DNA from: Caldanaerobius polysaccharolyticus DSM 13641
GTDB taxonomy: Bacteria > Bacillota > Thermoanaerobacteria > Thermoanaerobacterales > Caldanaerobiaceae
Reading direction: 5' to 3'
Length of the DNA: 64,000 bases
NCBI RefSeq assembly: GCF_000427425.1
Contig: NZ_KE386495.1
Span: 450,554-514,553 of the forward strand
Shown here: positions 10,791 to 20,437 of the stretch, in pieces
Numbering within the stretch: position 1 is the stretch's first letter
Layout of the letters: each line of letters begins with the position of its first letter
Notes under the pieces: generated by a model
Told to the model about the DNA's origin: nothing
The model's input: only the letters and a program-made list of their open reading frames with translations
Databases searched by the model: none
Position numbers and translations under genes: made by a program

Positions 10791-11291
10791 TCAACCCAGT
10801 ATTTCTTCTACTGACTTACCCCTTAACCTCGCTACTTGCTCAGCCGTCTTAAGGGACTTAAGCCCTTCAAAAGCAGCATTTAACATATTTCTTACGTTGT
10901 TGGAACCCACAGACTTCGTCCTTATGTTCTTTATACCCGCGACCTCAAATAACGGCCTCAAGGGTCCCCCTGCTATAACGCCAGTACCCTCTCTGGCAGG
11001 CTTCATTATAACCTCTCCTGCTCCAAAATGGCCTATTGTTTCATGAGGTATTGTATCATTGACAATGGGAACCTGTATTAAATTTTTTTTGGCAGATTCT
11101 ATGGCTTTGCGTATAGCGTCTGGTATCTCAGCTGCCTTGCCTTTTCCGATACCTACGTGGCCTTTTTTATCGCCTACTACCACCACAACGCTGAACCTAA
11201 AGTTTTTACCGCCCTGTACCACCTTTGATACCCTATTTATGGATACAACTCTTTCTTCAAGGTTATCTATCTTGCTGGCATCTACTCGCAC
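10791..11291 (-). CDS. rpsE: 30S ribosomal protein S5
   Basis: S5 helps decoding accuracy near the mRNA entry channel. The 166-residue protein has the N-terminal double-stranded RNA-binding-type block [22 protein letters not shown] and [21 protein letters not shown]. The start is GTG at 11291, with GGAGG 7 nt upstream. Spc operon, after rplR. Confidence 0.97.
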   Translation of the reverse strand: MRVDASKIDNLEERVVSINRVSKVVQGGKNFRFSVVVVVGDKKGHVGIGKGKAAEIPDAIRKAIESAKKNLIQVPIVNDTIPHETIGHFGAGEVIMKPAREGTGVIAGGPLRPLFEVAGIKNIRTKSVGSNNVRNMLNAAFEGLKSLKTAEQVARLRGKSVEEILG

Positions 11292-11308
11292 AAAATCCCC
11301 TCCTTACT

Positions 11309-11674
11309 TTAAAATTCAAGACCTGCGCTTCTAGCCGCATCAGCCAGTTCCTTTACTTTACCGTGGTACACATAACCACTTCTATCAAATACGACCTTTT
11401 TTATGCCTTTTTCCAATGCCTTTTTGGCTAAAAGCTCGCCCACGGCTTTAGCCGAATTTATATTACACCCCTTGACCTTGCCTCTCAATTCAGGAGCCAA
11501 CGTGGACACGTACACCAGCGTTTTCCCCTGGGTATCATCGATGAGCTGGGCATAAATGTGTTTCAAACTTTTATAAACGCACAGGCGGGGTCTGTCAGGA
11601 GTTCCGCTGATTTTTTTCCTAATCCGCAAATGGCGCTTCTTTCTGGCCTCATTTCTATCCACTTTTATTATCAT
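11309..11674 (-). CDS. rplR: 50S ribosomal protein L18
   Basis: The 121-residue protein begins [31 protein letters not shown] and has the L18 blocks [21 protein letters not shown] and [21 protein letters not shown]18 binds 5S rRNA in the central protuberance. Located between rplF and rpsE. Confidence 0.97.
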   Translation of the reverse strand: MIIKVDRNEARKKRHLRIRKKISGTPDRPRLCVYKSLKHIYAQLIDDTQGKTLVYVSTLAPELRGKVKGCNINSAKAVGELLAKKALEKGIKKVVFDRSGYVYHGKVKELADAARSAGLEF

Positions 11675-11690
11675 AATCTCACTCCTTTCA

Positions 11691-12227
11691 TCACTTCTTA
11701 CCTGCTTTACCTTCCTTAAGCTTTAGAACTTCATCAGCGTACTTAATTCCCTTCCCCAAATAAGGATCAGGTTTTTTGAGTGACCTTATCTTGGCCGCAA
11801 CCTGTCCTACCAGCTCTTTATCCGCACCTTTAACGGTTATCTTATTCCCATCCACGACATATTCTATACCGGGCACTTCCTCTACTTCAACAGGATGGGA
11901 AAAACCCAAGAACAGCACCAACTTTTTGCCCTGTTTTTGCACCCTATAGCCTACGCCTTGGATCTCCAAGGTCTTTTCAAAGCCTTTATTGACGCCTTCC
12001 ACCATATTTTTGATCAAAGCTCTGGTAAGTCCATGCAGAGCCTTATGCTCCTTCTCATCGCTGGGCCTTTTTACAAAAATTTTTCCGTCTTCTACCACTA
12101 TCTTCATATCTTTATGGAATTCCCTTTTTAATTCTCCTTTTGGCCCTTTTACTATTACCACGTTTCCATCTACTTTCACATCAGTGCCTTGAGGTATTTC
12201 CACAGGCAATCTTCCGATTCTAGACAT
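11691..12227 (-). CDS. rplF: 50S ribosomal protein L6
   Basis: The 178-residue protein has the two repeated L6 folds, beginning [19 protein letters not shown] and ending with the signature [23 protein letters not shown]6 lies near the factor-binding site of the 50S subunit. The ATG at 12227 has GGAGG 7 nt upstream; two extra codons upstream in frame are not used. Confidence 0.96.
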   Translation of the reverse strand: MSRIGRLPVEIPQGTDVKVDGNVVIVKGPKGELKREFHKDMKIVVEDGKIFVKRPSDEKEHKALHGLTRALIKNMVEGVNKGFEKTLEIQGVGYRVQKQGKKLVLFLGFSHPVEVEEVPGIEYVVDGNKITVKGADKELVGQVAAKIRSLKKPDPYLGKGIKYADEVLKLKEGKAGKK

Positions 12228-12240
12228 AAGCACACCTCCC

Positions 12241-12639
12241 TCACCAGATATAACAGATTACCTCTCCTCCAACTCCTTCTTTTCTCGCCTGCTTGTCAGT
12301 CAATATGCCTTTGGATGTAGATATAATCGCTGTACCCAGGCCACCCAGGACCCTTGGAAGCTGATCGTGTCTGGCGTACACCCGCAGACCAGGCTTGCTA
12401 ATCCTCTTAAGACCGGAAATCACTCTCTCTTTATTTGGCCCGTACTTTAACCATATCCTTATATTTTTATGACCGTCTTCTTCTATTATTTCTAAATTTT
12501 TGATGTATCCCTCTTCTAACATTATGCTAGCCAATTTCATCTTTAAATTTGAATATGGGATGTCGACCGTTTCATGCCTTGCGATATTGGCATTTCTTAT
12601 ACGTGTAAGCATATCTGCAATCGGATCAGTAACTACCAT
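12241..12639 (-). CDS. rpsH: 30S ribosomal protein S8
   Basis: The 132-residue product begins [17 protein letters not shown] and ends with the S8 signature [23 protein letters not shown]8 binds the central domain of 16S rRNA and in enterobacteria regulates the spc operon. It lies between rpsN and rplF. Confidence 0.97.
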   Translation of the reverse strand: MVVTDPIADMLTRIRNANIARHETVDIPYSNLKMKLASIMLEEGYIKNLEIIEEDGHKNIRIWLKYGPNKERVISGLKRISKPGLRVYARHDQLPRVLGGLGTAIISTSKGILTDKQARKEGVGGEVICYIW

Positions 12640-12659
12640 AATATGCCTCCTTTCTACCT

Positions 12660-12845
12660 TTACCAGCTGGCTTTTTTAACGCCTGGTATTTCGCCTCTAT
12701 AAGCCATTTCTCTAAAGCAAATCCTGCAAACGCCAAACTTTCTAAGGTAAGCATGGGGTCTTCCACATATCTTGCACCTATTATACGCCCTTGTAGAAAA
12801 CTTTGGCTTTCTCTTTTGCTTTACAATCAATGCTTTACGCGCCAA
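12660..12845 (-). CDS. rpsN: 30S ribosomal protein S14 type Z
   Basis: The 61-residue protein is the short zinc-binding S14: Cys24, Cys27, Cys40 and Cys43 in the pattern RCKICGRP and GVCRICFRE. The start is TTG at 12845, with GGAGG 8 nt upstream. The zinc-free paralogue used during zinc limitation in some Firmicutes is not in this window. Confidence 0.95.
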   Translation of the reverse strand: MARKALIVKQKRKPKFSTRAYNRCKICGRPHAYLRKFGVCRICFREMAYRGEIPGVKKASW

Positions 12846-12859
12846 ACTCTTTACCTCCT

Positions 12860-13399
12860 TTACTTCGCAAATGGCATTCCCAATAATTCCAATAAGGCCC
12901 TGGCTTCTTCATCGGTCTTAGCGGTAGTCACAAACACGATATCCATACCTCTTATTTTGTCGATTTTATCGTAATCCACTTCAGGAAAGATGAGCTGCTC
13001 TCTTATACCCAAGGTATAATTCCCTCTTCCGTCAAAAGAATTGGGTGAAACGCCTCTAAAATCGCGAACCCTTGGGAGGTTTATGTTGAACAACTTATCT
13101 GCAAATTCGTACATCCTCTCGCCTCTTAGCGTGACCTTTGCGCCTATGGGCATGCCTGCCCTTATCTTAAATGAAGCGATAGATTTTCTCGCCCTGGTGA
13201 TCAACGGCTTTTGACCTGTAATTGCGGTCAAATCGTTAACAGCTGCCTCTAATGACTTGGGATTTTCCTTGGCATCGCTTACGCCTGTATTGACTACAAT
13301 TTTCTCTAATTTAGGTACCTGCATCACGTTTTTGTAATTAAACTTTTTCATCATTGCCGGTACAACCACGTTTTTATAGTGCTCGTACAACCTCGACAA
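12860..13399 (-). CDS. rplE: 50S ribosomal protein L5
   Basis: The 179-residue protein carries the L5 blocks [40 protein letters not shown] and [29 protein letters not shown]5 binds 5S rRNA and contacts P-site tRNA. The start is TTG at 13399, 9 nt after GGAGG. Spc operon, between rplX and rpsN. Confidence 0.97.
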   Translation of the reverse strand: MSRLYEHYKNVVVPAMMKKFNYKNVMQVPKLEKIVVNTGVSDAKENPKSLEAAVNDLTAITGQKPLITRARKSIASFKIRAGMPIGAKVTLRGERMYEFADKLFNINLPRVRDFRGVSPNSFDGRGNYTLGIREQLIFPEVDYDKIDKIRGMDIVFVTTAKTDEEARALLELLGMPFAK

Positions 13400-13421
13400 T
13401 TTTCAATGCCTCCTTTCGCTT

Positions 13422-13736
13422 TCATTTGTCCAACGCTTCATTGCATATTTTACATACCCTGACTTTTTCACCGTTTGATAATATCTCTCTTTTATATCTT
13501 ACGCCTCTATTGCAGTTAGGGCAATAAAGCATTACGTTGGAACTGTCTATTGGCGCTTCTTCGTGGATAATTCCAGCTTGTTGAACGCCCGGCCTGGGTT
13601 TCTGGTGTTTTGTTACAATATTTACCCCTTCTACCAGCACTTTACCTGTTTTGGGGAAAGCCTTGAGTATCTTGCCTTTTTTGCCTTTGTCATCGCCGGA
13701 TATAACTACCACCATATCTCCCTTTTTGACGTGCAC
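13422..13736 (-). CDS. rplX: 50S ribosomal protein L24
   Basis: L24 is an assembly initiator of the large subunit. From GTG at 13736 the 104-residue protein begins [23 protein letters not shown], a KOW domain, and ends with a two-CxxC ribbon (YCPNCN and CKICN) that may bind zinc. The open frame extends five codons upstream with an ATG only 2 nt from the ribosome binding site, too close to be used, whereas GTG is 8 nt away. Confidence 0.94.
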   Translation of the reverse strand: MHVKKGDMVVVISGDDKGKKGKILKAFPKTGKVLVEGVNIVTKHQKPRPGVQQAGIIHEEAPIDSSNVMLYCPNCNRGVRYKREILSNGEKVRVCKICNEALDK

Positions 13737-13750
13737 AATCATCACCTCCA

Positions 13751-14119
13751 TTAAAGAACTTCCGGTGCTAACGATATAATTCTTCCAAAATCCTTCTCTC
13801 TGAGCTCCCTAGCCACAGGTCCAAAAATTCGAGTACCCCTTGGCTGTTTATCGTCTCTTATTATTACAGCGGCATTGTCGTCAAACCTTATATAAGAGCC
13901 GTCCTTTCTCCTTATACCTCTTTTGGTCCTGACCACTACAGCTTTAACCACATCGCCCTTTTTTACAACGCCTCCTGGTGTTGCATCTTTAACAGAACAA
14001 ACTATTATATCCCCAATATTGGCGTATTTTTTATGGAAGCCACCCATCACGTGGATACACATCAATTCTTTCGCTCCGGTATTATCCGCCACGTTTAGCC
14101 TTGTCTGTGGTTGAATCAT
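13751..14119 (-). CDS. rplN: 50S ribosomal protein L14
   Basis: The 122-residue protein is a typical L14: [24 protein letters not shown] at the start, [23 protein letters not shown] in the middle and [18 protein letters not shown] at the end. It binds 23S rRNA at the subunit interface. It starts the spc portion, after rpsQ. Confidence 0.97.
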   Translation of the reverse strand: MIQPQTRLNVADNTGAKELMCIHVMGGFHKKYANIGDIIVCSVKDATPGGVVKKGDVVKAVVVRTKRGIRRKDGSYIRFDDNAAVIIRDDKQPRGTRIFGPVARELREKDFGRIISLAPEVL

Positions 14120-14137
14120 CGTAATCCTCCTTTCAAA

Positions 14138-14392
14138 TTATTTTGCCCGTTCTATAATTTCCACAAGCCTCCATCTCTTTTCTTTGCTCAACGGCCTCGT
14201 TTCCATGATCTTCACTTTGTCCCCTATGGCGCACTGATTATGCTCATCATGAGCTTTGAACTTTTTCGTGCGCTTTATTCTCTTGCCGTAAAGGGGGTGT
14301 TTCACCAGATCTTCTACTGCAACCACTATAGTCTTATCCATCTTATTGCTGACTACCGTTCCAATCCTGACTTTTCTAGCATTGCGCTCCAT
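14138..14392 (-). CDS. rpsQ: 30S ribosomal protein S17
   Basis: The 84-residue product has the S17 OB-fold pattern [19 protein letters not shown] and [19 protein letters not shown], followed by [22 protein letters not shown]. It is a primary 16S rRNA-binding protein. Located between rpmC and rplN. Confidence 0.97.
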   Translation of the reverse strand: MERNARKVRIGTVVSNKMDKTIVVAVEDLVKHPLYGKRIKRTKKFKAHDEHNQCAIGDKVKIMETRPLSKEKRWRLVEIIERAK

Positions 14393-14408
14393 ACCACTTT
14401 CCTCCTTT

Positions 14409-14612
14409 CTACATAGCCTTTAACTTTAATTCCCTTTCTCGCAATATGGTCTTAATCCGAGCAATGTCTTTTCTTATCAACTTTATCCTCATAGGGTTAT
14501 CCAGTTGTCCTGTCACCATCTGAAATCTCAGGTTAAACAGCTCTTCCTTGAGTTCAGCCATCTTTCTCTCCAATTCTTCATCGGTTAATTCCCTTAATTC
14601 CCTAGCTTTCAT
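14409..14612 (-). CDS. rpmC: 50S ribosomal protein L29
   Basis: The 67-residue product [21 protein letters not shown] onward is a standard L29, a helical protein at the tunnel exit. The frame continues upstream to GTG at 14624, but the ATG at 14612 gives the family start. It overlaps the end of rplP by 11 nt. Confidence 0.94.
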   Translation of the reverse strand: MKARELRELTDEELERKMAELKEELFNLRFQMVTGQLDNPMRIKLIRKDIARIKTILRERELKLKAM

Positions 14613-15036
14613 TGGCCTCACCACCCACTTCTTCTCGCTTTATGAACTTCGTCTTTATAGGAAGCTTATACATAGCAAGACGCAACGCCTCTTTGGCTGT
14701 CTCTTCAGGTACGCCGCCTATTTCGAAAAGCACCCTACCTGGCTTTACTACTGCTACCCAGAATTCCGGATTGCCCTTACCTGAACCCATTCGCGTCTCA
14801 GCAGGCTTTTTAGTTATGGGCTTGTCGGGAAAGATCTTTATCCAAACCTTGCCTCCCCTTTTTACAAACCTGGTTATGGCCACCCTGCACGCTTCAATCT
14901 GGTTCGCTGTTATCCACCCTGGTTCCAGCGCTTGAATGCCATAATCCCCATAGGTGATGGTATTGCCCCTTGTTGCATTGCCCTTAATCCTGCCTTTTTG
15001 CATCTTTCTGAACTTTGTCCTTTTCGGCATCAACAT
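14602..15036 (-). CDS. rplP: 50S ribosomal protein L16
   Basis: The 144-residue protein starts [19 protein letters not shown] and has the L16 blocks [19 protein letters not shown] (seen here as GDYGIQAL) and [23 protein letters not shown]16 shapes the A-site of the 50S subunit. Its start and ribosome binding site are inside rpsC: the two reading frames overlap by 53 nt. Confidence 0.97.
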   Translation of the reverse strand: MLMPKRTKFRKMQKGRIKGNATRGNTITYGDYGIQALEPGWITANQIEACRVAITRFVKRGGKVWIKIFPDKPITKKPAETRMGSGKGNPEFWVAVVKPGRVLFEIGGVPEETAKEALRLAMYKLPIKTKFIKREEVGGEANES

Positions 15037-15700
15037 TGGAGTTCACTCCTTCCTCTCTTTTATCGCCTTTATTGGGAAGAATCTCGCCTCTGTTTATCCA
15101 CACTTTCACACCTATCTTACCGTAGGTGGTATGAGCCTCAGCAAACCCGTAATCTATATCAGCCCTTAACGTCTGAAGAGGTACCACGCCTTCATGGTAA
15201 TGCTCTGTTCTGGCGATTTCAGCTCCACCCAGCCTGCCGGAACATGCCGTCCTTATTCCTTTAGCTCCTGCCCTCATAGTCCTCATCATGGCCTGTTTCA
15301 TTGCCCTTCTAAAGCTTATACGCCTTTCCAATTGTGACGCTATGTTTTCTGCCACCAATTGAGCGCTGAGCTCAGGTTTTTTTACTTCTATAATGTTGAT
15401 GACTATATTTTTCCCTGTCATCTTCTCCAGCTCATTTTTGAGCTCTTCTATACCCGCTCCGCCTTTACCTATAACCATTCCAGGCTTTGCCGTGTGTATA
15501 TTTATCCTCGTCCTATTGGCAGCTCTCTCTATTTCAATACGCGCTATGCCTGAATCGTACAACTTTGTCTTTATATGCTTTCGCAATCTTGCGTCCTCTA
15601 GCAGATTATCAGCAAAGTCTTTGTCGTTGGAAAACCACCTTGATTCCCAATCCCTTATTATTCCCAGCCTCAAGCCATTTGGATTTACCTTTTGTCCCAT
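14984..15700 (-). CDS. rpsC: 30S ribosomal protein S3
   Basis: S3 forms part of the mRNA entry site and helicase activity of the 30S subunit. The 238-residue protein begins [20 protein letters not shown] and has the KH-domain [18 protein letters not shown] and the block [19 protein letters not shown]. Its charged tail extends about 20 residues past the usual fold and overlaps rplP by 53 nt. Confidence 0.97.
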   Translation of the reverse strand: MGQKVNPNGLRLGIIRDWESRWFSNDKDFADNLLEDARLRKHIKTKLYDSGIARIEIERAANRTRINIHTAKPGMVIGKGGAGIEELKNELEKMTGKNIVINIIEVKKPELSAQLVAENIASQLERRISFRRAMKQAMMRTMRAGAKGIRTACSGRLGGAEIARTEHYHEGVVPLQTLRADIDYGFAEAHTTYGKIGVKVWINRGEILPNKGDKREEGVNSNVDAEKDKVQKDAKRQD

Positions 15701-15713
15701 TTTATCCCTCCTT

Positions 15714-16046
15714 TTACCTCTCTTTAACTACAACGGTAATGTGACTAGTCCTTCTTCTCATAACATCAGCCCTTCCCCTTGCCCTCGGCTTATACCTTTT
15801 TATTATAGGACCTGGGTTGGCGTAAACTTCGGATATATATAGATTATCCGCGTTCATATTAAAGTTGTTTTCAGCATTTGCTACTGCGGATTTCAAGACC
15901 TTTCGCAGATAATACGCGGCCTTATTAGGCGTGTAATTCAATATAGCCATAGCTTCTCTAACGCCTTTGCCTCGTATCATGTCGACCACAAGGCGAGCTT
16001 TTAACGGCGACAACCTCAGATATTTGGCTGTTGCTCTGGCTTCCAC
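15714..16046 (-). CDS. rplV: 50S ribosomal protein L22
   Basis: The 110-residue product has the L22 pattern [34 protein letters not shown] and [29 protein letters not shown]. The extended hairpin lines the nascent-peptide tunnel. The start is GTG at 16046, 8 nt after GGAGG. S10 operon, between rpsS and rpsC. Confidence 0.97.
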   Translation of the reverse strand: MEARATAKYLRLSPLKARLVVDMIRGKGVREAMAILNYTPNKAAYYLRKVLKSAVANAENNFNMNADNLYISEVYANPGPIIKRYKPRARGRADVMRRRTSHITVVVKER

Positions 16047-16080
16047 TGCATATACCTCCCCTGTATAAATTTCTTTGAAC

Positions 16081-16362
16081 TCATTTTACCGACGTAGTCT
16101 TCTCGGTTCCAGCATGGCCTCCAAATTTTCTGGTAGGCGCAAACTCTCCTAACTTATGCCCCACCATTTCCTCTGTTATATAAACAGGAACATGCTTTCT
16201 GCCGTCATGTACCGCAATAGTATGGCCTACCATTTCGGGGACGATCGTCGAGCTCCTGGACCATGTTTTTATTATAGACTTTTCGCGCTTTTCGTTCATA
16301 GCTATAATCTTTTTAAGCAACTTCTGGTCTACGTAAGGCCCTTTTTTCAGCGACCTGCTCAT
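16081..16362 (-). CDS. rpsS: 30S ribosomal protein S19
   Basis: The 93-residue protein [19 protein letters not shown] with [31 protein letters not shown] and [14 protein letters not shown] is a clear S19, located in the head of the 30S subunit. It follows rplB by 17 nt. Confidence 0.97.
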   Translation of the reverse strand: MSRSLKKGPYVDQKLLKKIIAMNEKREKSIIKTWSRSSTIVPEMVGHTIAVHDGRKHVPVYITEEMVGHKLGEFAPTRKFGGHAGTEKTTSVK

Positions 16363-16379
16363 TTAATTCCCTCCTTTTG

Positions 16380-17210
16380 CTATTTCTTTCTTCTGCGCAC
16401 GATGTACTTATCTGATTGCTTGTTTTTCTTCCTGGTCTTGTAACCCAATGTAGGCTTGCCCCAAGGAGTAACAGGTGACGGCCTTCCAATAGGCGCCTTG
16501 CCTTCTCCACCGCCATGGGGATGATCCACTGGATTCATGGCCGATCCTCTAACAGTAGGCCTTATACCTAACCACCTGCTGCGCCCTGCTTTTCCCAACG
16601 AGATATTCTCATGGTCCAGATTGGATACCTGACCTATAGTCGCCTTGCAGTCCAGCCTCACCATGCGAACCTCAGAAGAAGGCAACCTCAGCTGAGCATA
16701 ATCTCCCTCTTTTGCGATTACTTGAGCCGCCGCTCCTGCAGCCCTTACCATCTGACCGCCCTTACCTGGAACTAATTCTACGTTGTGGACTATGGTACCT
16801 ACGGGTATATTCCTGAGCGGAAGGGCATTGCCTATCTTTATTTCTGCATTTTCTCCTGACATAACCGTATCGCCTACCTGAAGTCCGTAAGGGGCTATTA
16901 TATACCTCTTTTCTCCGTCCGCATAATTTAAAAGCGCTATATACGCCGTTCTATTGGGATCGTATTCTATAGAGGCGACTTTTGCAGGAATTCCGTCTTT
17001 ATCCCTTTTAAAGTCTATTATCCTGTATAGCCTCTTGTGACCACCGCCCCTATGCCTTACTGTAATCCTGCCATATACGTTTCTCCCGGCCTTTTTCTTA
17101 AGGCTGACGGTGAGAGACTTCTCTGGCTCTGTTTTGGTAACCTCTTCAAACGTAGAAACAGTCATGAAACGCCTGCCAGGGGACGTAGGTTTATACTTTT
17201 TTATTCCCAT
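16380..17210 (-). CDS. rplB: 50S ribosomal protein L2
   Basis: L2 is close to the peptidyl transferase centre. The 276-residue protein has [43 protein letters not shown] and the highly conserved [18 protein letters not shown] motif with the functionally important histidine. S10 operon, between rplW and rpsS. Confidence 0.98.
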   Translation of the reverse strand: MGIKKYKPTSPGRRFMTVSTFEEVTKTEPEKSLTVSLKKKAGRNVYGRITVRHRGGGHKRLYRIIDFKRDKDGIPAKVASIEYDPNRTAYIALLNYADGEKRYIIAPYGLQVGDTVMSGENAEIKIGNALPLRNIPVGTIVHNVELVPGKGGQMVRAAGAAAQVIAKEGDYAQLRLPSSEVRMVRLDCKATIGQVSNLDHENISLGKAGRSRWLGIRPTVRGSAMNPVDHPHGGGEGKAPIGRPSPVTPWGKPTLGYKTRKKNKQSDKYIVRRRKK

Positions 17211-17247
17211 CTAATATCCCTCCTTAAATTATCGTCTGCCCCGTCCA

Positions 17248-17538
17248 TTACACATTTTCAAAGAACTCTATGGTCTTGCTATCGGGTTTTAGCTTTACGA
17301 TCGCTTTTTTCCAGTCTGGCGTTTTGCCTTCAAATCTTCCTACCCTTTTTTTCTTCCCTTTTATGTTCATCGTATATACTTTATCCACTTTTACGCCAAA
17401 CAGCTGCTCCACAGCCTTCTTAATCTCTATTTTATTGGCATCTTTCGCTACCTCAAAGGTATACTTCTTTTCTTCCATGAGCTTCATGGACTTTTCTGTA
17501 ATAATCGGCCTTATTATGATATCATAAGGGGTTGCCAT
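17248..17538 (-). CDS. rplW: 50S ribosomal protein L23
   Basis: The 96-residue protein starts [30 protein letters not shown] and has the loop [19 protein letters not shown]23 is the docking site for trigger factor and SRP at the exit tunnel. ATG at 17538 overlaps the rplD stop by one base; a GTG one codon upstream is closer to the optimal distance from GGAGG and cannot be excluded. Confidence 0.95.
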   Translation of the reverse strand: MATPYDIIIRPIITEKSMKLMEEKKYTFEVAKDANKIEIKKAVEQLFGVKVDKVYTMNIKGKKKRVGRFEGKTPDWKKAIVKLKPDSKTIEFFENV

Positions 17539-18161
17539 CACGCAAACACCTCCTCGATCTTGCGCACCGCATCTTTTGTCACGATGAATTTATTGTGTCT
17601 TAATACCTGATAAGTGTTGAGGTTGTTGGCTACCATCGTCTCTACACCAGGTATATTCCTTGCTGACCTCTCTACGATCTCGTCTTTATCAGGCAAAACT
17701 ATCAAAGCCTTTTTGTCCACGTTAAAGTTTTTCAAAAGTTTGACGATCTCTTTGGTCTTTGGCTGCTGCAGCTTTAATTCGTCCAGCACTATAATTTCAT
17801 TGTCCTTTACCTTTGACGACAGCGCTGATTTTAATGCCAACCTTTTTACTTTTTTCGGCAACCTATAGCTGTAATCCCTGGGTTTAGGGCCAAAAACAAC
17901 ACCACCCTTGATCCATTGAGGAGCTCTTATGCTACCCTGTCGGGCCCGTCCTGTGCCTTTCTGCCTCCAGGGCTTCTTCCCGCCACCTCTTACTTCGCCT
18001 CTGGTCTTGGTAGAATGGGTGCCCTGCCTTTGATTCGCTAGATAATTGACCACAGCCTGATGCATAACAGGGACATTTATCTCTACACCAAATATGTCGT
18101 CGCTTAAATCTATTTCACCTACCTGCTCAGCATTTACGTTATAAACCGGAACCCTCGGCAT
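17538..18161 (-). CDS. rplD: 50S ribosomal protein L4
   Basis: The 207-residue protein has the L4 features [25 protein letters not shown] and the tunnel-lining basic loop [33 protein letters not shown]. In E. coli L4 also regulates the S10 operon; whether it does here cannot be seen. It lies between rplC and rplW. Confidence 0.97.
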   Translation of the reverse strand: MPRVPVYNVNAEQVGEIDLSDDIFGVEINVPVMHQAVVNYLANQRQGTHSTKTRGEVRGGGKKPWRQKGTGRARQGSIRAPQWIKGGVVFGPKPRDYSYRLPKKVKRLALKSALSSKVKDNEIIVLDELKLQQPKTKEIVKLLKNFNVDKKALIVLPDKDEIVERSARNIPGVETMVANNLNTYQVLRHNKFIVTKDAVRKIEEVFA

Positions 18162-18178
18162 TTATAAGCCTCCTTTCG

Positions 18179-18811
18179 CTATTTGTTAACTTTTACAGTG
18201 TCTTTTATTATCAAAAGAGATCCTTTATTGCCAGGTACCGAACCTTTTATCAACATGAGATTTTTCTCCGGGTCAACTTTAACCACTTCCAGGTTTTGAA
18301 CTGTTACCCTCTCGTTGCCCATACGGCCTGGCAGATGATGGCCTTTCAATACCCTCGCAGGAAATGTAGATGCGCCCAGCGATCCTACTTTCCTATGGTG
18401 CTTGGAACCATGGGACATAGGACCCCTTCTGGCATTCCACCTTTTTATTGTACCTGCAAATCCTTTACCTTTAGAAATGCCAGTGACGTCTACCCTCTCA
18501 CCTTCCGAAAATGTATCTACTTTTATCTCATCGCCTACGTTGTACGGTGCATTTTCTATTCTAAACTCCCTCAAATACCTTTTATAAGGTACATTTGCCT
18601 TTTTGAAATGGCCTATCAAAGGCTTATTTAACTTGCTCTCTTTTACATCCATAAATCCTACCTGAATTGCCTCATAGCCATCTTTATCCACTGTCTTTTT
18701 TTGCACAACAACGCAAGGACCCGCCTCCACTACTGTAACGGGGACTACAGTGCCATCCTCTCTAAATACTTGGGTCATACCTATTTTTCGACCGAGAATC
18801 GCCTTTTTCAA
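18179..18811 (-). CDS. rplC: 50S ribosomal protein L3
   Basis: L3 is an assembly initiator that reaches the peptidyl transferase centre. From TTG at 18811 the 210-residue protein begins [31 protein letters not shown] and has the [21 protein letters not shown] loop. The TTG is 8 nt after GGAGG; an in-frame GTG three codons upstream overlaps the ribosome binding site. Confidence 0.96.
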   Translation of the reverse strand: MKKAILGRKIGMTQVFREDGTVVPVTVVEAGPCVVVQKKTVDKDGYEAIQVGFMDVKESKLNKPLIGHFKKANVPYKRYLREFRIENAPYNVGDEIKVDTFSEGERVDVTGISKGKGFAGTIKRWNARRGPMSHGSKHHRKVGSLGASTFPARVLKGHHLPGRMGNERVTVQNLEVVKVDPEKNLMLIKGSVPGNKGSLLIIKDTVKVNK

Positions 18812-18826
18812 TCCTAACACCTCCTA

Positions 18827-19135
18827 TTACAGCTTTATTTCTATATCAACACCTGCCGGGAGATCCAATCTCATAAGGGAATCCACCGTCTTGGGAGTGG
18901 GATTTAATATATCTATAAGCCTCTTATGAGTTCTTATCTCAAACTGCTCCCTTGAATCTTTGTACTTATGCGGTGCTCTCAATATGGTGATTACCTCTCT
19001 CTCAGTTGGCAGAGGTATGGGACCCGATACATCTGCTCCAGTCCGCTTGGCTGTTTCTATAATCCTCTTAGCCGACTGATCCAAAATGGCGTGATCAAAA
19101 GCCTTTAACTTTATCCTTATATTTTGCTTGGCCAT
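18827..19135 (-). CDS. rpsJ: 30S ribosomal protein S10
   Basis: The 102-residue protein, beginning [22 protein letters not shown] with [10 protein letters not shown] and the loop [19 protein letters not shown], is S10, which also serves as the transcription antitermination partner NusE. It is the first gene of the S10 operon, 86 nt after tuf1, with a large hairpin but no clear promoter in the gap. Confidence 0.97.
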   Translation of the reverse strand: MAKQNIRIKLKAFDHAILDQSAKRIIETAKRTGADVSGPIPLPTEREVITILRAPHKYKDSREQFEIRTHKRLIDILNPTPKTVDSLMRLDLPAGVDIEIKL

Positions 19136-19172
19136 AATTTCCCTCCTCCTATATACACATTACCGGGTGTTT

Positions 19173-19210
19173 CAAATTTAAACCTACCCAATGGGGTAGG
19201 TCTAAATTTG
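19173..19210 (-). terminator. 17-bp hairpin between tuf1 and rpsJ (terminator-like)
   Basis: The transcript can form a 17-bp stem, CAAATTTAGACCTACCC against its complement with one G-U pair and a 4-nt loop, 11 nt after the tuf1 stop. No uridine run follows it, so it is either a weak or partial terminator, a processing or stability element, or part of an S10-operon leader. I see no promoter between it and rpsJ. Confidence 0.45.
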
Positions 19211-19221
19211 TACACATTGAG

Positions 19222-20424
19222 TTACTCAATTATTGAAGACACCGTACCTGCTCCTACTGTTCTTCCGCCTTCCCTTATAGCAAACCTCAAACCTTCCTCT
19301 ATCGCTATCGGCGTTATCAGCTCTACCGTCATCGTCACGTTGTCTCCTGGCATTACCATCTCTACTCCCTCGGGTAACTGTATCGTCCCCGTTACGTCCG
19401 TCGTCCTAAAGTAAAACTGCGGCCTGTACCCGTTGAAAAATGGCGTGTGCCTTCCTCCCTCTTCTTTCGTTAGCACGTATACCTGCGCCGTAAACTTCGT
19501 GTGCGGATGTATCGTCCCTGGCTTCGCCAATACCTGTCCTCTCTCTACCTCTTCCCTCTGTACGCCTCTTAACAATACTCCTATGTTGTCTCCTGCTTGC
19601 GCTTCGTCTAATATCTTCCTGAACATCTCTACTCCTGTTACTACCGTCTTCTTCCTCTCAGGCGATAACCCTACTATCTCTACCTCTTCTCCTACTTTTA
19701 ACGTACCTCTCTCTACCCTTCCTGTTACTACCGTACCTCTTCCTGTTATCGTAAATACGTCCTCTATCGGCATCAGGAACGGTTTGTCTGTCTCCCTCTG
19801 CGGCGTCGGAATGTACGAGTCAACTGCATCCATTAACTCCCCATATCTCCCGCACCACTGGCACTCTCTCTTCCCACAACCGCACTCTAACGCCTTTAAC
19901 GCTGATCCTGTCACTATCGGCGTGTCGTCTCCTGGAAACTCGTACTCGTTCAACAGGTCTCTTACTTCCATCTCCACTATCTCTAATAACTCCGCGTCGT
20001 CTACCATGTCTGACTTGTTCATGAATACTACTATATACGGCACTCCTACCTGTCTCGCCAGCAGTATGTGCTCCCTCGTCTGCGGCATAACACCGTCTGC
20101 CGCTGATACTACCAGTATCGCTCCGTCCATCTGTGCCGCACCTGTTATCATGTTCTTTACGTAGTCAGCGTGACCAGGGCAGTCCACGTGCGCGTAATGC
20201 CTCTTCTCTGTCTCGTACTCTACGTGCGCCGTGTTTATCGTTATACCCCTTGCCTTCTCCTCTGGCGCTTTATCTATCTCGTCGTACGCTGTCTTTACCG
20301 CTTTGCCCTGTGTCGCTAACACCGCTGTTATCGCCGCTGTCAACGTCGTCTTCCCATGGTCTACGTGCCCTATCGTACCCACGTTTATATGGGGTTTCGT
20401 CCTCTCATAATGCGCTTTTGCCAT
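19222..20424 (-). CDS. tuf1: Elongation factor Tu (copy 1, variant at residues 193-195)
   Basis: EF-Tu delivers aminoacyl-tRNA to the ribosome as a GTP complex. The 400-residue protein has GHVDHGKT at 19-26, DCPGH at 81-85 and NKSD at 136-139, and is complete. It lies at the end of the str operon (rpsL-rpsG-fusA-tuf1). The DNA matches tuf2 except that one A is missing and one G is added about 8 nt apart, so residues 193-195 read RYG where tuf2 has the family-typical KIW. A Cys cluster at 181, 183, 188 and 191 just precedes this. Confidence 0.96.
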   Translation of the reverse strand: MAKAHYERTKPHINVGTIGHVDHGKTTLTAAITAVLATQGKAVKTAYDEIDKAPEEKARGITINTAHVEYETEKRHYAHVDCPGHADYVKNMITGAAQMDGAILVVSAADGVMPQTREHILLARQVGVPYIVVFMNKSDMVDDAELLEIVEMEVRDLLNEYEFPGDDTPIVTGSALKALECGCGKRECQWCGRYGELMDAVDSYIPTPQRETDKPFLMPIEDVFTITGRGTVVTGRVERGTLKVGEEVEIVGLSPERKKTVVTGVEMFRKILDEAQAGDNIGVLLRGVQREEVERGQVLAKPGTIHPHTKFTAQVYVLTKEEGGRHTPFFNGYRPQFYFRTTDVTGTIQLPEGVEMVMPGDNVTMTVELITPIAIEEGLRFAIREGGRTVGAGTVSSIIE

Positions 20425-20437
20425 ATCCTTTCCTCCT
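19222..20437. repeat. Direct repeat copy A (tuf gene with ribosome binding site)
   Basis: These 1216 bp match 34750-35965 apparently base for base, apart from the paired one-base changes near 19840-19848. Identity begins at the stop codon and ends just upstream of the ribosome binding site, where both flanks diverge completely. This is the pattern left by gene conversion between duplicated tuf genes. Confidence 0.9.

Noticed and set aside
16313-16516. Minus-strand 67-codon frame spanning the rplB-rpsS junction
   Set aside because: It overlaps both genes in another frame and has no ribosome binding site of its own.
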